From the NCBI GenBank assembly GCA_015852425.1, contig JAAAIG010000709.1:1-20337 (forward strand): a stretch of DNA of 20,337 nt. Direction: 5' to 3'. Below, in pieces: positions 8,601-16,889 of the stretch (position 1 is its first letter; each line of letters begins with the position of its first letter). A model generated the notes under the pieces. It was not told where the DNA came from, made no database searches, and saw only the letters and a program-made list of their open reading frames with translations. The position numbers and the translations under genes are program-made. The stretch is from Gryganskiella cystojenkinii (taxonomy: Eukaryota > Mortierellomycota > Mortierellomycetes > Mortierellales > Mortierellaceae).

Positions 8601-11099
8601 GATGGCGAGCGCGAATCTGGATAGATTACAACAACATAGAAAATAAAGAGATGCCAATATTAGTCCCAAGAACAATGTATTTGAGCAAACCTCCTCCCTG
8701 ATTGAAATTCACGGCGTTCTTTACGTAGTAAACTGCATGCAGATGTTCACGAGTAACCACCAGCAAAAGTGCTGGACCGAGTCTGTTCGGAGACCCGTCA
8801 TATAGTAAACAATGATGGAGAAAACTGTTTTCAAGTTGGATAAAAGGCATAAACCATGACTTTTTTGTCAGTTTCCATCAGGGGCATATAATGCAACAGC
8901 AGGTTAGTTCACGCCCAATGCATAGGATATCTAAGAAACTTACCAACAGGGTATAGGGTATTGGGCAGGGCAGAGTAAAGGACAGTACTGACCAAGTGGG
9001 GCAATGGTCCGTACCACCGATCCATTCTCTCTCGATCATAGATAACAATATCTTGGGATAGACGGAAAATCAAAATCATCAACATGAGATAGGACTGGAT
9101 CGAACCGACTGAAAAAACCAAACTGGCTCTTGATCGGATACCTTCGGCTGTATCATTCAACTGGGAAAATATTACACCGACAGCCAATCCAATGACGATA
9201 CATTCACCAACACAACTCCAGATCACAATACTGTCCCGGATCTGATTGCGCCAACCTCGAGATGTCAGCACCCTAATCTGACTCCAGAGACTTGGCCCTT
9301 TGCCTGTGGGGATCACATCCACAGCGAATGTTGCGAAGGTGGAGACAACACCACCACCAGGAAGGACAAGAGGCCCAGTGACACGGCTGCTTTTACCTCC
9401 GTCAGCCTCGGTGATTTTGGACGAAGGGGAATCGAAATGAACCTGTTTGACATTCTTAAGGTTGTTCTTGGCACCGCGGTCGATCCATGCTTGTACGAGT
9501 TGTTCACGACGGATGCCTGTCGTCCTCTCCATGGCTTCGCTTGCAAAATCTATCATACTCAGATCCAACAGGTAATCGAACGGGTTCACGCCCGAGGGAC
9601 AGGTACCCAAACCCGTGGATTCGATGTAGGACAGGACAGATTTGACTGGTCCGCTATATATGACATCGCCTCGAGAGAGCAAGACCATCTGACCATCAGA
9701 CTCGGCGAGGAGTTTGAAGATTTCTGAACGGGGCTGGTGAATTGAGATCACAATAGTCTTGTTCGATGACGCAGCGAGCTTGGTGAGCGACTTCATAACC
9801 TCATAGGAAGCGAAGGCATCCAATCCTAGGAAGGCAGAGCGGCGTAATTTTTGATATTAGCATATCAATTTGCAGTGGTGAAGAACAGTCAGACACAAAA
9901 CAGTGGCTGGAGGCTCACCTGAGGTGACCTCATCACAGAGGAGCATTTTGGGGTTGGTCAGAAGTTGGACGCCAGCTGAGACACGTCGACGTTCACCTCC
10001 ACTGATTCCGCGGATTCCGCCACTACCACTCTCTCCGCCACCGGCGTCACCCACTCGCGTGTTGGCACAATCCTTCAGGCCCAATTCCAAGAGGACCAGC
10101 TCGACCAGTTCTTGTCTCTTTTGCTTGCTCATGGCGCGAGGAAGTCGAAGACGAGCAGCATAAGTCAGCGTTTCCCGGACACTATGGTCGAGGTGGGGGT
10201 AAATGAGTGGTTTGATGTGTTTTTTTTTTTTGTTTTCGATTATGTATTCAATTTCGATGTATTTAACAACGATGAGCGAGATGAGCGAACAAGACGGGCT
10301 TCCGGGGGTCAGTTAACAGTGCACAGCAACAGGTAACATCAAATTCAAAGCGATAACAGAAAGGCAAACAAGAGAGCAAATTGATGATCGACATACGTGA
10401 GGAAAGGCATCAAAAAGTCGTTCTGTTGGAGGTAGCCGATACTGCCGTCGTTCCAGAATTCCTTGGCTTTGGTTCCATTGCACTGAATTTTACCCGAAGT
10501 CGTGACCTCAGGTCTGTTCATTCGACCAGCGATCGTGTTGAGCAAAGTCGTCTTGCCCGATCCAGATCCACCAAGAATAATGCAGACTGAGCTTCGATCG
10601 ATAGGATAAATAGCAAAAGAAAAAGAGAACGAAGTTTCCAGTAGTTTAGATGAGACTTCCGAGGGTCCCCTCGTTTTTTTTTTGGTAATCAACCTACAGT
10701 TTTTTGTTCGTTCCTGCATGCGATCGGTGACAAAAGAAAAGACGAACCTTGCCCAGGTCTGACAGACATGTCCACGTTTCGAAAGATATTAATGCCGACA
10801 TTCTTCAGGTCACGATCAGTTGTCTTGTCGCCGTTGTCTTCGCCGTTTGTATCATCAAGTTTGCAGAGATCCTGCTTTGGTTGTTGTTTCTCTGGGTTGG
10901 GAGCGAGTCCGAGTGTGCGGGCCATGCGTGTAAAGACTGAAGGTGGAGGAATCACAGAGAGCGAGAGGTTGCGTACAGCCAACTCGATACCACCTTTGTT
11001 GACTGCGACGACTGAATTTGTAGGTCGATGGTCAACAGTGTTGGCTGCTTCAGCGTCAACAACAGGAATTGTATTGTCCATGTCAGAAGGAATGTGCAT
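5612..11099 (-). CDS. Full-length ABCG-subfamily transporter (NBD-TMD-NBD-TMD), 11 exons
   Basis: Exons on the minus strand: 11099-10748, 10586-10397, 10181-9919, 9825-8944, 8824-8725, 8616-8531, 8406-8161, 8070-7589, 7483-6437, 6317-6042, 5935-5612. All junctions keep phase and sum to about 1415 aa. NBD1 has Walker [10 protein letters not shown] (about 123-131), Q-loop GYLQQND, signature [12 protein letters not shown] (240-251), Walker B MLLCDE and H-loop SIHQPRSE (His298). NBD2 has Walker A GGSGAGKTT (K about 867), Q-loop YVRQDD, signature [12 protein letters not shown], Walker B CLFLDE and H-loop TIHQPRAD. Each NBD is followed by a membrane domain with ABCG hallmarks (MTGLRTDS after TM4; YPLERDLAYRE in TMD2). 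Both ATP sites look complete, unlike the degenerate first site of PDR/CDR drug pumps. The layout and the C-terminal YRLLA...KW resemble yeast YOL075C. Such proteins export lipids or hydrophobic compounds, but the substrate here is unknown. Exon 3 carries a Gly-rich insert (GGGESGSGG) before the signature. Confidence 0.92.
8071..8160 (-). other. Frame-preserving 90-nt intron (or retained exon) in the ABC transporter
   Basis: On the minus strand this stretch begins GTAATA, contains a CTAAT branch-like motif and a T/C-rich tract, and ends AATATAG. It is 90 nt with no stop codon, so reading through it simply adds 30 residues. Those residues (Phe-rich: FPTFFFFF) look like a translated polypyrimidine tract. 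Removing them joins TSYYP directly to [13 protein letters not shown], the last membrane helix of TMD1. I therefore favour splicing, but retention would still give an intact protein. Confidence 0.65.
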
Positions 11100-12241
11100 T
11101 TATCAAGAGTCAAAGAGACTGAAGTTGTAGAAGTGGACGGAGAGGGTATCAAATAGGAGAGGAGAACCACGGCTGCAAATTACAGTAGAAAAAGATGATA
11201 CTAAGGATCATGAGAGAAGGCGTATAAAATAAAAAAAAGGCGTATGAGCGATTGTGTGTAGATGGACAGAGTGATGTGAGGGTTTAAATGAGCCAGAGAT
11301 GGAATAATATTAGGACGAACGAGATGACAACATTGGGGTAAATGGAGAAAAGATGGTGTGGAAGGAGGTGGAAGGAGGTGGCGAGCGGAGGAAGAAAAGG
11401 AGTAAAGGAAGAGGGATATTCAAAGAGTCTGTTTTTCAAACCGTTGGTGCCTAGCGAGTGGCCCAGCGAGGACTCATTCGACAAAATGTTCTCCCCCTCT
11501 TTCTCGCACAAGCAACCACCAACGAAGCAGTCAGCCAGGGCAAATGCAATCGCAGACAAAACAAAGAGACGCAACACCGCGGCATATTGGTGCAACCACA
11601 ATCCTACACGGTAACCAAGCGGTGGTCGAGAAGGAAAAAGCACACTTTTCCTATTCTTTCTCTTAAGAGCATAACAGCTGGTGCTGAAGTGAAATCTCAA
11701 GGTTTTTGTCGTTTGACGAACAGCGGGAGAAAGGATTTAGGCACCGGGTTCGCCAAATGCAAACAACAATTCATAAACGATGCTTGGCATATGAGACGGA
11801 GGACGAACATAAAAGGATCTTAAAAGCAACGCCGAAATGAACGCTTGGCTATCACAAACCAGTTCTCCCTCCAAGATTTTTTGCTTTCCGACCTTCCCTT
11901 TAGATATCCTTTTTTCTGACCCACCTCCTAGATATTTTTTTCCTTAGCGTGACTGGATGAAAATATTAACCTCCTTTGTGCGACTGCACACTTGATCTTT
12001 CCTGTCCTTTTTTCTTCTGTGGATGTGAAGAGTACAAAGACATAGAAGTCACTCACCCGTGAGGGGTAAAAGTGTACTGCTAGGCGCAAACCATAAAGAT
12101 CTACTTGATTCTTTGTATACTCTAAAACATTTCAAAAGCAACGCTAACTATTTCTTTGTTCTTGTCCCATGCCCCCTTTGTTTCCTTCTCGCTTCCTCCT
12201 GTCCTCTGATCTTGTCAAGGCGCTACATTTGCGTAACAGGG

Positions 12242-12436
12242 GGGTCAAACGAAGAAAGGGGAGTCAAAGGACTGTCAAACGATCAAGAGACGCGAGAGGA
12301 TCAAAGGGGATCCAAAGGAGGTCAAAAGATCAAAGGTCAGAGAAGGTGAGAAGACCATAGGGGTGCCAAAAGATTAAAGGACATCAAAGGAGGTCAAAGG
12401 AGGTCAAAAAATCAAGGAATGACGAAAGATCAAAGG
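12242..12436. repeat. Degenerate TCAAAGG/GGTCAAA short repeat cluster
   Basis: About 195 bp built from variants of a 9-11 base unit (AGGAGGTCAAA, GATCAAAGG, ATCCAAAGG). The core TCAAA appears about a dozen times, all in the same orientation, including a perfect doublet of AGGAGGTCAA near 12387-12408. The spacing is uneven, so it looks like an old tandem array. There is no coding frame. Confidence 0.6.
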
Positions 12437-13120
12437 CAAAGTTCAACAAAAAATGGGAAGGGGTAAATGGAGAGAGGAAGAAGCCACTTTAAGATGCAGA
12501 AACCTTTGTGCAAAAGTGTAACTTTATGAGGAATAGGGGGATCAAGAGCAGAACTGCACCAAAAATGATTACTTGCTGCATTGGGAGATTGAGATAGGAG
12601 ATCAGTGAAAAGATCACAGCTCCTTAGAGGGAAGGAAAGTCTTTTTGAAATGTTACTTATATTTTGATTTTGACATGACTCAAGTTCGCACTCAACATTA
12701 TAAAACACAGGGCGGTGCTGTAAAACGAAGATATATTGATTAAGGCAAACAAGGAGTGAGCAAGCAGGATGACTAGACTAGGTGAGTAAGTTATTGCAGA
12801 CCGAGGAACAAAGAGAGAGGGAGACTATGTGGTATTTATACGAGAGGGAAACAGGGACTTGATCCAGGAAGTATGGAACAGATCGGATTCCTGACGGAAC
12901 CTAAACAGGGGCGTGGAGACGCTGTAGCCCATGTAAGAAGTTAGGGACCAGACGCGAATACTGGAGACAGGCGGACAAGGTTCCGGAATATCATCGTTCT
13001 GGGTCCAGGGGTGACAAGCCAGATCGAAGGTGAAGACTGCGTGGCATTTTGCTTTAAAAAAAGTGAAAAGGAATGGTCAGGAAAGGAACGAGTGAAAGAG
13101 TTCGATTTTTATTCAGGAGC

Positions 13121-13155
13121 CTGGTTTGACAAATCTTTTATCTTCGTCAAACCAG
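13121..13155. repeat. 10-bp perfect inverted repeat (hairpin) downstream of the FAD enzyme
   Basis: CTGGTTTGAC (13121-13130) and GTCAAACCAG (13146-13155) are exact reverse complements with a 15-base AT-rich loop. It lies about 160 bp past the stop of the minus-strand FAD enzyme, next to an AATAAA on that strand (13108-13113). It may fold in the 3'UTR. Function unknown. Confidence 0.5.
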
Positions 13156-13316
13156 ACGAGCCTAGTGGTTTACTTCGTTAAATAAAATTCAGAGAGCGGG
13201 GGGACTTATATCTAACCCAAGCCCGCAACATGCACTATGCGAATTAGCACGTCACATATCGTCGATCGAAACATTGAGACAGTTTGCACCATACTGCACA
13301 GTACATGGCATCGTAG

Positions 13317-15026
13317 CTATGAGTTTATGATATCATTTGCTGCAATAAAACCAAATGTCATAGCAGGACCGAGCGTTGATCCAGGTCCTGCATAGCTGTG
13401 ACCCATCACTGCTGAACTGGCGTTGCCAGCTACCCACAGGCCACGGATCACTGAACCATCTGTCCGTAAAGCCTTCGCATGAGCATCTGTGACAATCCCT
13501 CCCTTAGTGCCTAAGTCTCCTGGAACGATTTTGAACGAATAGAATGGTGCAGATTCTATAGGTGCAAGGCATGAGTTTGGGGAAACCTTTGGGTCTGCGA
13601 AGTAGTGGTCATAAACCACGTCACCACGATGGAAGTCATCATCAATTCCGATCCTTGCTTGACCATTGAAGCGGTTAATGGTTGACGTCAGCGCATGATC
13701 AGGCACCCCAATCTGATTCGCCAATTCCTCCAGAGTCGATGCCTTCTTTGCAACCCCTGACTCATACCAAAACTTTGGGATGGGGAATCTTCCAGGTATG
13801 TCCTTTAAGAAGTACTTGTTTCGGCAATTCTGGTCCATGATTAGCCATGCTGGGATGTGCGAGCCTACTGCGTCGCGGTCCTTTTTGTACATAGTGTGTA
13901 CAAATTCGCAGTATGGCGCCGCCTCATTTACAAATCGTTTGCCGCACCCATTAACAATCAACGCTCCTGGCATGGCACGCTCAGTTAGGCAAAAGTACGG
14001 CTGACCGGGCAATGGGATTGATGGTCCCCACCAAGCATCATCCATCAGCCCAAGAGCCGCTCCGACCTTCTCACCGGCACGGATGCCATCACCAGTGTTT
14101 TCCTTTGCACCAACTGACCACTGGGTGTCAGTTGGCTGCTGCTGATATTTGGACCTCATATCCGCATTGTGCTCAAATCCTCCTGAGCAAATGATTACTC
14201 CCTTACGAGCCTGCACAGTGCGTTGAACACCGTCCTTTTGCACTGTGACGCCAGTGACAACATCGCCGTCCTGAATCAGGTCGATCAGAGGACTGTTCAA
14301 CCACACTGGCACCTTTGCATGCAAGAGGCTGACACGTAGTCCAGCGGCCAGTGCAGGACCCATGGTCAGCGGCCTTTCTCTGCGCAATGCTGCTTTCATG
14401 GCGCGCATCATGCACCGGAAACTTGTGGCGATGCCCTTGAAGTTGACAGCTGCTAAGTTGAGCCACTTGTATTCATCGCAGTAAACTACTATAGCTCGTG
14501 GAGGCTGCATGTAAGGACGGTTTAAGTTCTTAAGCTCGGCGCCGAGGAGATTGCCATTGAACTGTTTGGGTTCGATGGACCGACCATTTGGCATGCCGCC
14601 AGGCAGATTTGGATAATAGTCACTATACCCTCGCGTGAAGCGGAATCGCAGTGGACCGTTGGCCATGACAAAGTCCAGCATCTTGGGTCCATTAGTAAGG
14701 AAGGCTTGCTGACGGTCATTTGGGACATCTGGCCCCACCAGTGCGGACAAGTAGGCAGTAGCTTGCTCCATGGTGTCTGAGACTCCAGCACTCAGGAGTA
14801 TGGAGTTGTTTGGAAGCCAGACCTCGCCTCCAGAGCGGGCAGTAGAGCCACCAAAGGTGGGAGCTTTCTCAACCACTACCACACTCAGGCCTAGCTTGGC
14901 AGCGGTGAGCGCAGCTGTCATACCTGCAGCACCAGCGCCAGCAACGACAACGTCGTATTCATCAGGTTCTGCGGTATTGAACATTGTTAATGGCTTGGTT
15001 GAGGGAATGCTAGAGGACAGGCGCAT
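13317..15026 (-). CDS. FAD-dependent 3-ketosteroid Δ1-dehydrogenase-like oxidoreductase
   Basis: Intronless frame of 569 aa from an ATG at 15024-15026 (a second Met at residue 15 is possible). The N-terminal dinucleotide-binding motif is AGAGAAG with a following VVVVEK acidic end (residues 29-54), then GGSTARSGG (59-67). The family-typical GYSDYYPNLPGG (133-144), RSIEPKQF, DDAWWGP (329-335), FVNEAAPY and the C-terminal PGDLGTKGG (502-510) and GHSYAGPGSTLGPAMTFG (542-559) are all present. In bacterial KstD enzymes tyrosines in the YSDYY segment and just before the PGDLG loop (here Tyr496), plus a Gly in that loop, form the active site that removes the 1α and 2β hydrogens of 3-ketosteroids. All have counterparts here. 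The length matches KstD, usually 510-570 aa. No peroxisomal SKL ending (it ends DIINS). The lack of introns beside intron-rich neighbours hints at acquisition from bacteria, probably actinobacteria. Actual substrate unproven; other fumarate-reductase-like flavoproteins are the main alternative. Confidence 0.85.
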   Translation of the reverse strand: MRLSSSIPSTKPLTMFNTAEPDEYDVVVAGAGAAGMTAALTAAKLGLSVVVVEKAPTFGGSTARSGGEVWLPNNSILLSAGVSDTMEQATAYLSALVGPDVPNDRQQAFLTNGPKMLDFVMANGPLRFRFTRGYSDYYPNLPGGMPNGRSIEPKQFNGNLLGAELKNLNRPYMQPPRAIVVYCDEYKWLNLAAVNFKGIATSFRCMMRAMKAALRRERPLTMGPALAAGLRVSLLHAKVPVWLNSPLIDLIQDGDVVTGVTVQKDGVQRTVQARKGVIICSGGFEHNADMRSKYQQQPTDTQWSVGAKENTGDGIRAGEKVGAALGLMDDAWWGPSIPLPGQPYFCLTERAMPGALIVNGCGKRFVNEAAPYCEFVHTMYKKDRDAVGSHIPAWLIMDQNCRNKYFLKDIPGRFPIPKFWYESGVAKKASTLEELANQIGVPDHALTSTINRFNGQARIGIDDDFHRGDVVYDHYFADPKVSPNSCLAPIESAPFYSFKIVPGDLGTKGGIVTDAHAKALRTDGSVIRGLWVAGNASSAVMGHSYAGPGSTLGPAMTFGFIAANDIINS

Positions 15027-16041
15027 GAACTACGTCGAAGTAATGGGGAAAAAGTGGAGTGAGAACGATGACCATATAACGTATTTTACACTAAAACAAT
15101 AATGGAGGGATATGCTTATGTTGCTTGCAGGTGTAGAGTGCGAAGAGAGAGGCGAGGTGGAATAAGCCCATTAGATATCGAAGAGCAGATGCTTGATTTT
15201 CAGAATGAAAGCAAGGAGTTGAGAAGGAAACATAGAAACACAGGAGATTCGAAATGTTGTGGATGCTAGGTTGATGAAGGACCAGATTGTAGATAGCCAG
15301 GTACATAGGAAACGAGATGGCGAAACGAGTATCGGCATCTTACCTTGTTTGCTGGTGGTGAGTGTCAAGGAAGTTTTGAGGAAGGTTTGAGAAAGATATG
15401 GGCAAAAGAAAAGGTTGGGGTGCATGGGCTATGATTTGAGGTGAAATAAGCGTGAACGAGATGTTATGAGAGAAGGCAAGGTGGAAGTAGCACAGATAAT
15501 GATTTCAACCAAATGGGTCGCAAGAGTAATGAACATGAAAAGGTATCGCGAGTTACCGGAAGTCTGAGAAAAAGTAAGAACGTTGAATGAAAGACGGAGG
15601 TCAATGGCAACTTTATAAAATATCAGAGTCCATAAAAAAGGTAATTTTCGAAGGGAGTGCGAGGGGACTAAGAACAATCAACGAGGTGATATGAGCTGTA
15701 AAAAGTAAAACCAAGGAGACGGACCAGAGAAAAAAGAGAACAGGAGAACCGGATAAAAAGCTTAGGAGATGGGGAAAGAGGAAAAGATGAGATTGAGAAA
15801 AAAATTAGATGAGTCAGGGGAAAAAACTAAGGGGTCAGGAAAATCAAGGATAGAGATATCAATAATGCGCTGAAGAGTCGAGAGCAGAGAAAGACCAAGG
15901 CTAAAGGATGAACAGCACCGAGGTAAGGTCAGCTTAACAGCGTTGCATTTGAGCCTTCTCTTTCAGTCCTGGCTTAGTCCTTGATTAGCTTTTGTCATTT
16001 ACAGTGCTGTACAAAAATGTTCTATGAACTGGGAAATTAAC

Positions 16042-16329
16042 ATTCTCATTTCGTCTTGAACAATATTACCGATGAGGTTCAGTCGAAGGTTCTGCAGCGT
16101 AAGCGCAAACGTTCTAGAAACAACTCAGTACCGACTGAGGTTGGCGATCAAGAAGTGCAGACAGTAGAAGAAAACGCCTTAGCGTTCATCCGGAAAACAA
16201 CGCAGCTCCGATCGCAGAAACCGACCAGAATGAGCCGAGGATCAAAGTGGATGGGAAGAACGCTGACAGTAGAAAAGTGAAGTCTACGCGCGCGCATCTC
16301 GGCGCAAGTGAACTCGACGATTTTCAAAT
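16042..16329 (+). pseudogene. Unidentified ORF fragment spread over two frames
   Basis: Not recognised. From 16042 one frame reads a basic, protein-like stretch (NNITDEVQSKVLQRKRKRSR) followed by acidic sequence. From about 16186 a second frame gives equally protein-like hydrophilic sequence (PENNAAPIAETDQNEPRIKV and LGASELDDFQMRE) ending at a TAA (16337-16339). A frameshift or an undetected intron between them would explain this. There is no ATG at the start. It may be a relic of a gene or transposon; the TTTACAGTGCTGTACAAAAA just upstream (15998-16017) looks somewhat like a Tc1-type terminus, but no partner copy is present. Confidence 0.25.
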
Positions 16330-16346
16330 GCGCGAATAATAGGAGA

Positions 16347-16396
16347 AGCCACTGGTACACGCTAGTACACCACAGTACACTTGGAAACCAGTGGCT
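16347..16396. repeat. 10-bp inverted repeat with nearby GAATAATAG direct repeats
   Basis: AGCCACTGGT (16347-16356) and ACCAGTGGCT (16387-16396) are exact reverse complements around a 30-base loop rich in AGTACAC. The 9-mer GAATAATAG occurs on both sides (16334-16342 and 16397-16405). The left copy is 4 bases away from the arm, so this is not a clean target-site duplication. Confidence 0.45.
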
Positions 16397-16889
16397 GAAT
16401 AATAGTCACATCGTGGTACGTAGCCATATTTTAAGATCATTTGCCAGTAATAATAAAAAAATCATCCTAATACAGATCATCTCATCCTTCTGACAGTTCT
16501 ACCCCCAGCTGTTCCGCCTGCAAACAACAGCCACCAACCTTCCACATGGTCCTCAATTTCTTGATTGTGGACCACGTTTTTCCGGACCATGGAAATTTGA
16601 ACCGCGCTTGAATTCCTCATCTACAGCGAATATGCTGGTAGCGGCGAACCATCTCATCATGCAGGAGATCATATTGTATATACTTTTCAGAAAACTAACA
16701 ACAAACATTCGTGAGTTTTGGGCAAAAAAGGTTTCGAGGCAGGCGAGGGGACCGAACCATATCCAGTGACAGCCACACAAACACACACACATACACCCTT
16801 TGGGCACATGTTGAACACATCTAAATTCTCTTTTTGAATAATGTCTTTTTTTTTGGCACAAAAATTCTCTAACGAAAACTAGTGATATT

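Larger units (their letters stand above)
11100..13316. other. Gene-poor 2.2-kb region between the ABC transporter and the FAD enzyme
   Basis: No gene is supported. The first few hundred bases are the CT-rich (minus-strand) upstream region of the ABC gene. The longer open frames here (11284-11700 minus, 11458-11823 plus, 12430-12708 minus) start only at TTG or GTG and match nothing I know. Two structured items inside are listed separately: a TCAAAGG-rich repeat near 12240-12435 and a hairpin at 13121-13155. Roughly the last 200 bases are 3' flank of the FAD-enzyme gene. Confidence 0.5.
15027..16889. other. Gene-poor 1.9-kb region upstream of the FAD enzyme
   Basis: No secure gene. 15430-15880 is strongly purine-rich on the + strand, that is CT-rich in the direction of the FAD enzyme, which fits a fungal upstream region. 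On the minus strand a good donor-like AAG-GTAAGA at about 15342 could begin a leader intron of the FAD-enzyme gene, but no matching acceptor could be fixed. An ORF fragment (16042-16329) and a hairpin (16347-16396) are listed separately. The 16400-16889 part is the 3' flank of the membrane-protein gene. Confidence 0.45.

Noticed and set aside
5612..11099. Calling the transporter a PDR/CDR drug-efflux pump
   Set aside because: The first nucleotide-binding site is canonical (GGSGSGKTT), not the Cys-containing degenerate Walker A of that group.
11284..11700. A 138-aa minus-strand frame with a hydrophobic segment
   Set aside because: It has no ATG (only a TTG start), matches no known family and lies in CT-rich DNA that makes hydrophobic readings likely by chance.
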